From the NCBI RefSeq assembly GCF_010548245.1, contig NZ_JAAGLR010001180.1, forward strand, positions 1 through 44,338: DNA of 44,338 nucleotides. Direction: 5' to 3'. The DNA is from Streptomyces sp. SID11385 (GTDB lineage: Bacteria > Actinomycetota > Actinomycetes > Streptomycetales > Streptomycetaceae). Positions 7,488 to 15,657 of the stretch are shown piece after piece. The first letter of the stretch is position 1, and every line of letters begins with the position of its first letter. Position numbers and translations under genes: made by a program. The notes under the pieces are model-generated. The model made no database searches, was not told where the DNA came from, and saw nothing but the letters and a program-made list of their open reading frames with translations.

Positions 7488-8470
7488 CCATGGCTGCGGA
7501 GAAACTGGCACTGGCGAAGGCGATCAACGCATCGCTGCGCACCGCCATGGAGAACGACCCCAAGGTCATCGTGATGGGGGAGGACGTCGGCAAGCTCGGT
7601 GGCGTCTTCCGCGTCACCGACGGCCTCCAGAAGGACTTCGGCGAGCGCCGCGTCATCGACACCCCGCTCGCGGAGTCCGGCATCGTCGGCACCGCGATCG
7701 GCCTCGCGCTGCGCGGCTACCGGCCCGTCGTGGAGATCCAGTTCGACGGCTTCGTCTTCCCGGCGTACGACCAGATCGTCACGCAGCTCGCGAAGATGCA
7801 CGCCCGCGCGCTCGGCAAGATCAAGCTGCCCGTCGTCGTGCGCATCCCCTACGGCGGCGGCATCGGCGCGGTCGAGCACCACAGCGAGTCGCCCGAGACG
7901 CTGTTCTCGCACGTCGCGGGCCTCAAGGTGGTCTCGCCGTCGAACGCGTCGGACGCGTACTGGATGATGCAGCAGGCCATCCAGAGCGACGACCCGGTGA
8001 TCTTCTTCGAGCCGAAGCGCCGCTACTGGGACCGCGCCGAGGTCGAGCGCGAGTCGATCCCGGGCCCGCTCCACAAGGCGCGTGTCGTCCGTGAGGGCAC
8101 CGATGTCTCGCTCGTCGCGTACGGGCCGATGGTGAAGACGTGCCTGGAGGCCGCCGAGGCCGCCGCGACCGAGGGCAGGTCCGTCGAGGTGGTCGACCTG
8201 CGCTCGCTCTCGCCGATCGACTTCGACACCGTGCAGGCCACGACGGAGAAGACCGGGCGGCTCGTCATCGTCCACGAGGCCCCCGTCTTCCTCGGTACGG
8301 GCGCGGAGATCGCCGCGCGCGTCACCGAGCGCTCCTTCTACCACCTGGAGGCCCCCGTCCTGCGGGTCGGCGGCTACCACGTGCCGTACCCGCCCGCCCG
8401 CCTGGAGGACGAGTACCTCCCGGGCCTCGACCGGGTGCTCGACGCCGTCGACCGCTCGCTCGCGTACTGA
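7484..8470 (+). CDS. bkdB: Branched-chain 2-oxoacid dehydrogenase E1 beta subunit
   Basis: This 328-residue (from GTG) E1 beta completes the ThDP active site with BkdA. It has the transketolase pyrimidine-binding half first (MGEDVGKLGGVFRVTDGL, then DTPLAESGIVGTAIGLAL) and the transketolase C-terminal half from about residue 200 (VSLVAYGPMVKTCLEAAE). Length and motifs match the family. The GTG at 7484 overlaps the bkdA stop (GTGA) and has GGAG seven bases upstream, so translational coupling is expected and I take it as the start. The ATG at 7490 is two codons later and is the alternative. A 17-base gap with a strong ribosome binding site leads to bkdC, so the three genes form one operon. E1 alpha and beta would be made in equal amounts. 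Confidence 0.93.
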   Translation: MTMAAEKLALAKAINASLRTAMENDPKVIVMGEDVGKLGGVFRVTDGLQKDFGERRVIDTPLAESGIVGTAIGLALRGYRPVVEIQFDGFVFPAYDQIVTQLAKMHARALGKIKLPVVVRIPYGGGIGAVEHHSESPETLFSHVAGLKVVSPSNASDAYWMMQQAIQSDDPVIFFEPKRRYWDRAEVERESIPGPLHKARVVREGTDVSLVAYGPMVKTCLEAAEAAATEGRSVEVVDLRSLSPIDFDTVQATTEKTGRLVIVHEAPVFLGTGAEIAARVTERSFYHLEAPVLRVGGYHVPYPPARLEDEYLPGLDRVLDAVDRSLAY

Positions 8471-8487
8471 GACGGGGGGAAGGAGTC

Positions 8488-9996
8488 ATGACGACGATGA
8501 CACGACAGACCACTGGGCTGCGCGAGTTCAAGATGCCCGACGTGGGCGAAGGGCTCACCGAGGCCGAGATCCTCGGCTGGTACGTCCAGCCCGGCGACAC
8601 CGTGACCGACGGCCAGGTCGTGTGCGAGGTCGAGACGGCGAAGGCGGCCGTCGAACTGCCCATCCCGTTCGACGGCGTGGTCCGCGAGCTGCGCTTCCCC
8701 GAGGGCACCACGGTCGATGTCGGCCAGGTGATCATCGTGGTGGACACGGGCGGCGGCGAAGGGGACGAGGGTACGGGGACGGGCGAGGCCGGTACGGAGC
8801 GGGCGACGCCCGCCGAGGCACCCGCCGCCCCCGAGGAGAAGGCGGCGGCCCGCCAGCCGGTCCTGGTCGGCTACGGCGTCGCCGAGTCCTCCACGAAGCG
8901 GCGCCCGCGCAAGCCCGCGCAGGGCGCGCAGCCCACCGAGGCGGTACGGGTCAACGGCAACGCCCGCCCCGAGCAGCCGCCCGCCACTCCCGAGCCGGCC
9001 CCGGCCCCCGCGAGCCCCGAGCCCGCACCCGCCACCGCCTCGGCCGCCACCGCCCCCGCGTCCCGCCCCCTCGCCAAGCCCCCCGTCCGCAAGCTCGCGA
9101 AGGACCTCGGCGTCGACCTCGCCGCGGTTGTCCCGAGCGGCCCGGACGGGATCATCACGCGCGAGGACGTGCACGCGGCGGCCACATCCGCGCCGGAGCC
9201 CGGACAGCAGCCCGCAGCGCAGGGAGAACCGGCGGTCCAGCAGGCCGCCGCCGAGACGCCCGAAGCCCCGGCTGCCCCGTCCGGCGCCCAGCCCGCCCGC
9301 GAGACGCGCATCCCCATCAAGGGCGTCCGCAAGGCGACCGCGCAGGCCATGGTCGGCTCGGCCTTCACCGCGCCGCACGTCACCGAGTTCGTCACCGTGG
9401 ACGTGACGCGCACGATGAAGCTCGTCGAGAAGCTCAAGGCCGACCCGGACATGGCCGGCCTGCGGGTGAACCCGCTGCTCCTCGTCGCGCGCGCCCTGCT
9501 TCTCGCGATCCGCCGCAACCCGGAGATCAACGCGGCGTGGGACGAGGAGAACCAGGAGATCGTGGTCAAGCACTACGTGAACCTCGGCATCGCCGCCGCG
9601 ACTCCGCGCGGCCTCGTCGTGCCGAACATCAAGGACGCGGACAGCCTCTCGCTCGCGGGGCTCTCGACCGCGCTCTCGGATCTCGTGGGGACCGCCCGCG
9701 AGGGCCGGACGAGCCCGGCGGCGATGCGCGGCGGCACGGTGACCATCACCAACGTCGGCGTCTTCGGCGTCGACACGGGCACGCCGATCCTCAACCCCGG
9801 CGAGTCCGCGATCCTCGCCGTGGGCGCGATCAAGCCGCAGCCGTGGGTCCACAAGGGCAAGGTGAAGGCGCGCCAGGTCACGACGCTCGCGCTCTCCTTC
9901 GACCACCGGCTCGTCGACGGCGAACTCGGCTCGAAGGTCCTCGCGGACATCGCGGCGGTCCTGGAACAGCCCAAGCGGCTGCTGACCTGGGGCTGA
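8488..9996 (+). CDS. bkdC: Branched-chain 2-oxoacid dehydrogenase E2 (dihydrolipoamide acyltransferase)
   Basis: This 502-residue E2 forms the core of the complex and makes acyl-CoA from the lipoyl-bound acyl group. A single lipoyl domain lies at about 11-88, with the lipoylated lysine in VETAKAAVEL (K52). A Pro/Ala/Glu-rich linker follows. The peripheral subunit-binding domain is at about 190-230 (KLAKDLGVDL, then DGIITREDV). A second Ala/Pro linker precedes the catalytic domain at about 270-502, with the active-site FDHRLVDG (H473, D477). The ATG at 8488 follows a strong GGGGGAAGGAG ribosome binding site. A long terminator hairpin lies after the stop, so bkdC ends the operon. The E3 (lpd) subunit must come from elsewhere in the genome. 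Products of this complex normally prime branched fatty acids and some polyketides. Confidence 0.94.
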   Translation: MTTMTRQTTGLREFKMPDVGEGLTEAEILGWYVQPGDTVTDGQVVCEVETAKAAVELPIPFDGVVRELRFPEGTTVDVGQVIIVVDTGGGEGDEGTGTGEAGTERATPAEAPAAPEEKAAARQPVLVGYGVAESSTKRRPRKPAQGAQPTEAVRVNGNARPEQPPATPEPAPAPASPEPAPATASAATAPASRPLAKPPVRKLAKDLGVDLAAVVPSGPDGIITREDVHAAATSAPEPGQQPAAQGEPAVQQAAAETPEAPAAPSGAQPARETRIPIKGVRKATAQAMVGSAFTAPHVTEFVTVDVTRTMKLVEKLKADPDMAGLRVNPLLLVARALLLAIRRNPEINAAWDEENQEIVVKHYVNLGIAAATPRGLVVPNIKDADSLSLAGLSTALSDLVGTAREGRTSPAAMRGGTVTITNVGVFGVDTGTPILNPGESAILAVGAIKPQPWVHKGKVKARQVTTLALSFDHRLVDGELGSKVLADIAAVLEQPKRLLTWG

Positions 9997-10018
9997 GCGA
10001 GCACCCACCGCATAAAAC

Positions 10019-10057
10019 AGGGGCCCGGCCCGCACACGGAGTGCGGACCGGGCCCCT
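10019..10057 (+). terminator. Terminator of the bkd operon
   Basis: A 17-base arm (10019-10035) pairs with 10041-10057 with one mismatch around a 5-base loop. It is one of the strongest hairpins in the window and sits 22 bases after the bkdC stop. Confidence 0.85.
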
Positions 10058-10070
10058 GCGTCATTCCCGA

Positions 10071-10086
10071 TGTTTCACGTGAAACA
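10071..10086. other. parS site 2
   Basis: TGTTTCACGTGAAACA, an exact parS core. It is the first of three sites spaced exactly 39 bases apart between the convergent bkdC and carboxypeptidase genes. Confidence 0.95.
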
Positions 10087-10109
10087 TCACCAGGTCCTCC
10101 GGCAGTGGA

Positions 10110-10125
10110 TGTTTCACGTGAAACA
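10110..10125. other. parS site 3
   Basis: TGTTTCACGTGAAACA, 39 bases after site 2. The spacers on its two sides match each other at 13 of 19 positions, so the site belongs to a tandemly duplicated 39-bp unit. Confidence 0.95.
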
Positions 10126-10142
10126 TCAACAGGCCCGCTGGA

Positions 10143-10170
10143 AGCGGATGTTTCACGTGAAACATCCGCT
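10143..10170. other. parS site 4 (core 10149-10164)
   Basis: TGTTTCACGTGAAACA lies 39 bases after site 3, inside a perfect 28-bp palindrome (10143-10170). As RNA on the minus strand this would form a hairpin 18 bases after the carboxypeptidase stop, so it may also help to end that transcript. Confidence 0.95.
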
Positions 10171-10188
10171 CTCCGCGGCCCCCTGCCG

Positions 10189-11115
10189 TCAGTCCTTCTG
10201 CGCGCCCTTCGGCAGCGCCTGAAGCTTCATCGTCTTCGCGCTGTTCGACTTGAACGCGTAGTCCATGATCTTGGCGGCGTCCTCGAAACGGTTGCTGTCG
10301 TTGAGGATCACGCCCGCGACGGTCTTCCCGTTGCGCGTCGCGGCGAAGACGAGGCACGGGCCCGAGCCGCTCGCCGTGCCGGCCTTGATGCCGATCGCGC
10401 CCTTGTAGGAGCCGAGCAGCTTGTTGGTGTTGTACCAGGTGTAGGTACGGGCCTTGCCGTTGCTCGCGGTCGCCTTCTGCTTCGTGCTCTTCGCCTTGAC
10501 CACCGTGCGGAAGGTCGAGCTCTTGAGCGCGTGCTGAGCGAGGAGCGAGGCGTCGCGCGGCGTCGTGTAGTTCTTGCTCTTCGTCGGGATGCCGTCGAAG
10601 GAGTCGTACGAAGTGTTCTTCATCTTCAGCGACTTCGCCTTGGCGTTCATCTTCGAGATGAAGTTGGCGGTACGCGCCGAGGCGGTCTTGCCGGTGCCGA
10701 AGGTGTCGGCGAGGGCGTACGCGGCGTCGCAACCGGAGGGCAGCAGCGTCGCGTAGAGCAGCTGGCGCACCGTGACCTTGTCGCCGGTGCGCAGGTCGGC
10801 CGTGCTGGCGCCCTTCTTGACGACGTAATCGCGGTACGCCTGCTTGATCGTGACCTTCTTGTCGAGATTGAGGCCCTTGGTGTCGAGGACGACGGTGGCC
10901 GTCATGACCTTCGTCGTGCTCGCCATCTGCCGCTTGGTGTCGGCGGCCTTGCTGTAGAGCGTCTTGCCCGAGGAAGTGTCCAGCAGGAAGGCGCCCTTGG
11001 CGCTCACCGAGGGTGCCGAGGCTGCCTGCGCCGTGCCGACGAGCGGCGCGACGAGGACGGCACCGGCGGTGAGGGCGACGGTGACGGTACGGCGCGGACT
11101 GAGACCGAGGTTCAC
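10189..11115 (-). CDS. Secreted D-alanyl-D-alanine carboxypeptidase/transpeptidase (class A low-mass PBP)
   Basis: This 308-residue serine DD-peptidase would trim or cross-link peptidoglycan stem peptides outside the membrane. A signal peptide covers about 1-31, cut near TAQA. The catalytic STTK motif is S66-K69. The second motif is SGC (S127), not SGN, as in the Streptomyces K15 enzyme. The third motif is KAG (K244-G246) instead of KTG. The GTG at 11115 has GGAG six bases upstream and begins a normal signal peptide; the longer open frame upstream is not used because it would bury the signal. No C-terminal amphipathic anchor is evident, and the end is KLQALPKGAQKD. The gene is convergent with bkdABC across the parS array and divergent from the TSUP permease gene. 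Confidence 0.9.
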   Translation of the reverse strand: MNLGLSPRRTVTVALTAGAVLVAPLVGTAQAASAPSVSAKGAFLLDTSSGKTLYSKAADTKRQMASTTKVMTATVVLDTKGLNLDKKVTIKQAYRDYVVKKGASTADLRTGDKVTVRQLLYATLLPSGCDAAYALADTFGTGKTASARTANFISKMNAKAKSLKMKNTSYDSFDGIPTKSKNYTTPRDASLLAQHALKSSTFRTVVKAKSTKQKATASNGKARTYTWYNTNKLLGSYKGAIGIKAGTASGSGPCLVFAATRNGKTVAGVILNDSNRFEDAAKIMDYAFKSNSAKTMKLQALPKGAQKD

Positions 11116-11313
11116 ACGATGCTCCGTAAGAGACGGGAGAAAAGAATTCGAGGGTGGCGCACAGCACACGCCTACCCCCTTCAGACAACGAGGCGACGTG
11201 TGGAGTTGCACGTGGGGAGAGGGGAGTTGTGCGAGTTTCGCAAGCGACGACATATCGCCCCGCCGCCCCGCCCCACCGCACGGCCCGGCCGTCTCGCCCC
11301 GCCCCCCGCCCTC

Positions 11314-11319
11314 TACTGT
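11314..11319 (+). promoter_or_regulatory. -10-like hexamer (TACTGT) of a probable leaderless mRNA
   Basis: TACTGT lies seven bases before the ATG at 11327, with no Shine-Dalgarno sequence between them. Confidence 0.5.
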
Positions 11320-11326
11320 CGTGGGC

Positions 11327-12169
11327 ATGATGTGGTGGGAGGGGCTGCTGATCGGGATCGCCGGGGTCTGGGCCGGGGCGATCAACACCGTGGTGGGCTC
11401 GGGGACGCTCGTGACGTTCCCGGTCCTCGTCGCGCTCGGCTATCCGCCGGTGACGGCGACGACATCGAACGCGGTCGGCCTCATCACCGGGACGATCACG
11501 GGTGCGTACGGCTACCGCCACGAACTCGCAGGCCAGGGCCGCCGCGTGGCGCGTCTGGCGGTCGCTTCCTTCTTCGGTGCGATCGGCGGCACGGCGCTGC
11601 TGCTCTCGCTCCCGAAGGACGCCTTCGAGGTCATCGTGCCGGTCCTCGTCGGCATGTCGGTCCTCCTCGTGGCCCTCCAGCCGCTCGCGACACGGCGGTT
11701 GAGGGAACGCAAGGCGGCGAAGGCGGAGGCGACGGCTACGGAGCCGGCGCAACCGCCGACGGACGCCCCGGCCACCCCGACCGACGCCCCGGCCACCCCG
11801 ACCGGGCCCGCGGCGCCCCCCTTCACCCCTCTCCTCTACGTCCTGATCTTCCTCATCGGCGTCTACGGCGGCTACTTCACCGCGGCCCAGGGCATCATGC
11901 TCGTCGGCGTGATGGGTCTGCTCCTCGTGGACCCGCTGCAGCGGATCAACGCCTTCAAGAACGTGCTCTCCGCCGTCGTGAACCTCGTCGCCGGGATCAT
12001 CTACGCGGTCGTGGCCCCGGTGGACTGGGCGGTCATCGCGATCCTCGCGGTCAGCTCGATCCTCGGCGGCTTCCTCGGCGCGCGCATCGGCCGCCGCCTC
12101 TCCCCGACCGTCCTGCGGGCCACGGTCATCGTGATCGGCGTGGCAGCGGTCGTCCGCCTGCTCGTCTGA
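11327..12169 (+). CDS. TSUP (TauE/SafE) family membrane permease
   Basis: This 280-residue integral membrane protein belongs to the TSUP family, which exports or imports sulfite, sulfonates and other small anions. It shows the two-repeat layout. The first half holds the family pattern GxxAGxINTVVGSGTLVTFP at about residues 9-31. The second half starts near 165 with IGVYGGYFTAAQGIMLVG. Eight spans are likely. The cytoplasmic loop at about 123-160 is long, with an Arg/Lys start and a Pro/Thr/Ala repeat (TDAPATP twice) encoded by two identical 21-base units at 11762-11803. The start is the first ATG of ATGATG, seven bases after a -10-like TACTGT, so a leaderless mRNA is likely. The substrate cannot be told from sequence. 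Confidence 0.85.
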   Translation: MMWWEGLLIGIAGVWAGAINTVVGSGTLVTFPVLVALGYPPVTATTSNAVGLITGTITGAYGYRHELAGQGRRVARLAVASFFGAIGGTALLLSLPKDAFEVIVPVLVGMSVLLVALQPLATRRLRERKAAKAEATATEPAQPPTDAPATPTDAPATPTGPAAPPFTPLLYVLIFLIGVYGGYFTAAQGIMLVGVMGLLLVDPLQRINAFKNVLSAVVNLVAGIIYAVVAPVDWAVIAILAVSSILGGFLGARIGRRLSPTVLRATVIVIGVAAVVRLLV

Positions 12170-12245
12170 CCGCCACGAACCCGGCCGCCCGCCGTGTACC
12201 CGGCCGCCCGCCGAGAACCAGGCGCCGGACCGCGTCCGGGTACGG

Positions 12246-12288
12246 GGAAGGCCGGGCGCCCACGGGGGAGAGAGACACCCGGCCTTCC
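12246..12288. terminator. Terminator between the TSUP and pirin genes
   Basis: GGAAGGCCGGG (12246-12256) pairs with CCCGGCCTTCC (12278-12288), and the outer GTAC words extend the stem across a two-base bulge. It lies between convergent genes. Confidence 0.65.
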
Positions 12289-12394
12289 GTACCGGAGGGG
12301 TGCGGCGCCCGGTCCTGTGGGGATCGGTGGCCTTTCGGCCGTACCGCCCCTGCCCGGCGCTTGTGCACCCGTTTGTCCAGCTTAACGCGTCGGC

Positions 12395-13351
12395 TCACAT
12401 GCCGTGCACGGCGGGGACGCTGCCGAGCCGGCCGGCCCGGAAGTCGTCGAACGCCTGCTGGAGCTCTTCGCGGGTGTTCATGACGAACGGCCCGTACTGC
12501 GCCATCGGTTCGCGGATCGGCTGCCCGCCGAGGAGCAGCACCTCCAGGTCGGGCGTGTGGCTGTCCTGCGACTCGTCGGCCCGTACGGTCAGCGAGCCGC
12601 CCGCGCCGAAGACGGCGGCCTGCCCGGTGTGCACGGGGCGGCGCTCGGGGCCGACGGTGCCGCGCCCGGCGAGCACGTACGCGAGGCCGTTGAAGTCCTC
12701 GCGCCACGGCAGCGTCGCCTCGGCGCCGGGCCGTACGGTCGCGTGGACGAGGCTTATCGGCGTGTGCGTGATGCCGGGCCCGTCGTGGCCGTCCAGCTCA
12801 CCGGCGATGACGCGGAGCAGCGCGCCGCCGTCCGGCGTGGTGAGGAGCTTGACCTGCCCGCCGCGGATGTCCTGGTAGCCGGGGTTCTTCATCTTGTCCT
12901 TCGCGGGCAGGTTCACCCACAGCTGGATGCCGTGGAAGATGCCGCCGCTCATGACGAGCTGCTCCGGCGGCGCCTCGATGTGCAGCAGGCCCGAACCGGC
13001 GGTCATCCACTGCGTGTCGCCGTTGGTGATCGTGCCGCCGCCACCGTTGGAGTCCTGGTGGATGAAGGTCCCGTCGATGATGTACGTGACGGTCTCGAAG
13101 CCGCGGTGCGGGTGCCACGGTGTGCCCTTGGCCTCGCCGACGCCGTACTCCACCTCGCCCATCTGGTCCATCATGATGAACGGGTCGAGGTGCCGGTAGT
13201 CGATCCCGGCGAAGGCCCGGCGCACCGGGAAGCCCTCCCCCTCGAAGCCGCTCGGCGCGGTCGTCACCCCGAGCACGGGACGGGCCTGTGCCTCGGCGGG
13301 CACGGTGACCCTCGGCAGCGTCAGCGGGTTCTCCACGGTCACGGCGGGCAT
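12395..13351 (-). CDS. Pirin family protein
   Basis: This 318-residue bicupin has metal-binding residues in the N-terminal cupin: WHPHRGFETVTY (H80, H82) and HIEAPPE (H124, E126). Some bacterial pirins are quercetin dioxygenases, and others bind partners such as pyruvate dehydrogenase; the role here is unknown. The N-terminal pirin domain covers about 25-135 and the C-terminal pirin domain about 190-300 (AYVLAGRGTVG). The ATG at 13351 has AAGGAG upstream (GGAG six bases away), which decides this start over the longer open frame. Paired direct repeats 50-100 bases upstream suggest tight regulation, perhaps by a MarR-type repressor encoded elsewhere. Confidence 0.92.
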   Translation of the reverse strand: MPAVTVENPLTLPRVTVPAEAQARPVLGVTTAPSGFEGEGFPVRRAFAGIDYRHLDPFIMMDQMGEVEYGVGEAKGTPWHPHRGFETVTYIIDGTFIHQDSNGGGGTITNGDTQWMTAGSGLLHIEAPPEQLVMSGGIFHGIQLWVNLPAKDKMKNPGYQDIRGGQVKLLTTPDGGALLRVIAGELDGHDGPGITHTPISLVHATVRPGAEATLPWREDFNGLAYVLAGRGTVGPERRPVHTGQAAVFGAGGSLTVRADESQDSHTPDLEVLLLGGQPIREPMAQYGPFVMNTREELQQAFDDFRAGRLGSVPAVHGM

Positions 13352-13400
13352 GGCGGTCTCCTTCTCATCCGCGGGGTGCACGGATCGACTCGTCCGAGCC

Positions 13401-13447
13401 GTTGAAACTCGAACTTTCACGACCGAGATTAGTTGAATCTCGAACTT
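13401..13447. promoter_or_regulatory. Tandem operator candidate upstream of the pirin gene
   Basis: GTTGAAACTCGAACTT (13401-13416) recurs as GTTGAATCTCGAACTT (13432-13447), 15 of 16 bases alike and 31 bases apart, about three helical turns. The second copy also overlaps a perfect inverted repeat, CGAGATT (13424-13430) and AATCTCG (13436-13442). This A/T-richer patch stands out from its surroundings. The rest of the gap to the P450 stop at 13635 is C-rich with no gene. Confidence 0.6.
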
Positions 13448-13634
13448 CCCGCCAGAAGGAACCGCGCACGGCGACGTGACATTCCCCGCACGCGGCCCCT
13501 CCCGACCGGCCACCCCACAACCGCTCACCCGCAGGCGCTCACCAGCCCGTCCCGCCTCCGTCCCGCCCGTTCACCAGCGCGCTCCGCCCCCGCCCCAGCC
13601 GCTCACCGGCCCGGCAGGCCCCCGCCCCGCCCCC

Positions 13635-14825
13635 TCACCAGCTCGCGGGCAGCCGCACCGGGCTGCGCGTGATCGACCCGTGCCGCCACTCGACCCCCTC
13701 GGCGTCCACGGCGAGCCGCAGCCCCGGCAGCCGGACGGCGAGCCGGTGCAGCCCGAGTTGCAGTTCGGCCCGCGCGAGCCACGTCCCCACGCAGTAGTGC
13801 CGCCCCGCGCCGAAGGCGAGCGTGGGCCGGGGCAGTGGCGCGAACAGCGCCTCGGGGTCGTGCGGGTCGCCGGGGAAGACCGCCGGATCGTGGTGGGCGG
13901 CGAGGCGGTCCGTCGAGACGAGCGCGCCCGCCGGGATCGTCACCCCGCCGACGCCGATGTCCTCCCGGGCGGTGACGAGGTGCCCGGCGCCCTCGTCGGG
14001 ATCGCCGATCGGGATCAGGTGCAGCAGGCGCTCCGTGAGCGCGGCGGCGGCCTCCTCGCCCGTACGCAGCCGCTGCCAGGCGAGGGGCTGTTCGGTCAGG
14101 AGGTAGAGGAGGGAGTTGCCGAGCATCGTCATGGTCGTGTCGTGACCCCCGATGATCACCGTGGAGATCAGATTGACCAACGCGGACTCGGGAATGCCGC
14201 CCTCCGACTCGGCGGCCAGGACGACGGAGCTGACGAGGTCGTCGCCGGGAGCCTTCCGCCGCGCGGCGAGCAGCGCCCCCGCGAACTCGGCCAGTTCGGC
14301 CCGTGCCCGGTCGCCCTCCTCCCGGGCGGCGCTGGCGCCCGCCATGGCGTGCTGCGACCAGTGGAAGATCGTCTCGAAGGGAACCTCCTCCACGGCGAGC
14401 AGCCGGTGCATCACGAGCGACGGCAGCGGCATGGCGTAGTCCCGGACGAGGTCGCCGGGCGGACCCTGCTTGACGAGCCCGTCGAGCAACTGCTCGATGA
14501 CCTCGGCGACCCACGGCCGCAGGTGCGCGACCGCGCGCGGCGTGAAGGCCCGGCCGACGGCCCGCCGCAGCCGCAGGTGGGCGCCACCGTCCTGCCGCCC
14601 GATCGCCTCGCGGCTCTTGAGCACACTGGGGCTGTCGCCGAGCGGCGGCGCCCCGGGCGCCTGGACGGGCGCGCGCCCGAAACGCTGGTCGTTGAGCACC
14701 TGGTGCACGTCGTCGTACCGCGTGACGAGCCACACCGGGGTCCCGTCCGGCAGCTCGACGGGCCGGGGCGGACCGGTCTCCTGTCCGGTGATCCTGTGCA
14801 AGGGGACGGTGCGGAGAGTGGACAC
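13635..14825 (-). CDS. Cytochrome P450 lacking the ExxR motif
   Basis: This 396-residue P450 is probably soluble and needs a ferredoxin partner, which is not nearby. The I-helix motif is GGHDTT (226-231). The haem-binding loop is FGAGRHYCVG with ligand C345. The K-helix, where almost all P450s have ExxR, reads TERLLHL (264-270); in alignment the Glu and Arg positions become Arg266 and His269. Streptomyces CYP157 enzymes are the known group lacking ExxR. The GTG at 14825 follows AGGAGG at a good distance, which decides it over the ATG at 14867. The substrate is unknown, and no biosynthetic genes surround it. The next upstream gene (ends 14956) reads the same way 130 bases away. Confidence 0.9.
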   Translation of the reverse strand: MSTLRTVPLHRITGQETGPPRPVELPDGTPVWLVTRYDDVHQVLNDQRFGRAPVQAPGAPPLGDSPSVLKSREAIGRQDGGAHLRLRRAVGRAFTPRAVAHLRPWVAEVIEQLLDGLVKQGPPGDLVRDYAMPLPSLVMHRLLAVEEVPFETIFHWSQHAMAGASAAREEGDRARAELAEFAGALLAARRKAPGDDLVSSVVLAAESEGGIPESALVNLISTVIIGGHDTTMTMLGNSLLYLLTEQPLAWQRLRTGEEAAAALTERLLHLIPIGDPDEGAGHLVTAREDIGVGGVTIPAGALVSTDRLAAHHDPAVFPGDPHDPEALFAPLPRPTLAFGAGRHYCVGTWLARAELQLGLHRLAVRLPGLRLAVDAEGVEWRHGSITRSPVRLPASW

Positions 14826-14955
14826 GGCGTTCCTCCTGGATACGGCAGTCCTGTCGGCCCGGATCACCCCGGGCGGACCCTGCCCCGACCAACGACGTGA
14901 CGTCCGCCCAGGTCACCGCCCTTTCGCACCGAGCCGCCCCGGCCCGGTCGCCGCC

Positions 14956-15657
14956 TCAGACCGGCTGTTCGCTCGGCCGTGCGGGTACGCACGCGCCCGG
15001 GTGGTCCTCGTACAGCCCGCACCGCAGCGCGCCCGCCCAGTGCGGGCACGGCGGCGCGACCCGTACGCGCCACACCGGCACGGCCGCCCCGAACGTCCCC
15101 CATACGTGCCCCGCCTCCCCGCTCAGCTCGCGCACGATCCCCTGGTGCTCGTACGTGAGGTGCGGGGCGAGCGCGCAGCGGACCCGGGCCCGGGGCGCGC
15201 CACCCGGCGTACGCGTCACGTCCTGGGCCAACTCGGCCACGATCTGCGTCACTTGCCCGGTCGCCTCACAGCGCGGCACGTCCGGCGATGGCTGGTTCAT
15301 AGGGATACCTGCGTTCTCTGCGGGGGCGGCGTTCAGTTCGTACCAGGAGCCGCCCGGGTCCTGGAATCTGCGGATGTACGGATGCCCCTCGGCGAGCAAC
15401 GCCCGCACCGCACGCGCCTGTTCGGCGCACTCGGCCCACTCCCGCATCGCGGTCGGCGCGTCCAAGGCCTGTGCGTACGCGGGACGTACGAGGCCGGGCG
15501 CCGCCGCCCACCGCGTACGGGGCCCGGGATCGAGCCGCACCGCGAGCCGCAGCGCCTCCCCGCGCAGCCACGCGGCGGCGTCCCCCGGCGTCCCGACCCG
15601 CGCCCGCCCGAGCAGTACGGCGCGGTGGGCGTCGCCGCCGAGCGAGACGACGATCAC
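14956..15657 (-). CDS. Hypothetical protein with C-terminal Cys/His motif
   Basis: I do not recognise this 233-residue protein. It contains a helical Ala/Arg-rich first half (about 1-100), a central part starting near MNQPSPD (about 120), and a C-terminal CPHWAGALRCGLYEDHPGAC with three Cys and two His. That spacing resembles small metal-binding knots common in Streptomyces unknowns. The GTG at 15657 overlaps the stop of the small upstream gene (GTGA) and has GGAG six bases upstream. The two genes are therefore coupled, and both are divergent from the XRE-DUF397 set. No signal peptide or membrane span is visible. An internal start near residue 119 is possible, so two domains or two genes cannot be fully separated. 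Confidence 0.65.
   Translation of the reverse strand: MIVVSLGGDAHRAVLLGRARVGTPGDAAAWLRGEALRLAVRLDPGPRTRWAAAPGLVRPAYAQALDAPTAMREWAECAEQARAVRALLAEGHPYIRRFQDPGGSWYELNAAPAENAGIPMNQPSPDVPRCEATGQVTQIVAELAQDVTRTPGGAPRARVRCALAPHLTYEHQGIVRELSGEAGHVWGTFGAAVPVWRVRVAPPCPHWAGALRCGLYEDHPGACVPARPSEQPV

Noticed and set aside
10105..12483. Long plus-strand frame starting in the parS array
   Set aside because: It begins inside parS DNA and runs antisense to the DD-peptidase and out of frame with the TSUP gene.
12126..12707. Minus-strand frame between the TSUP and pirin genes
   Set aside because: It overlaps the pirin gene in another frame and is Arg/Ala/Pro low-complexity.
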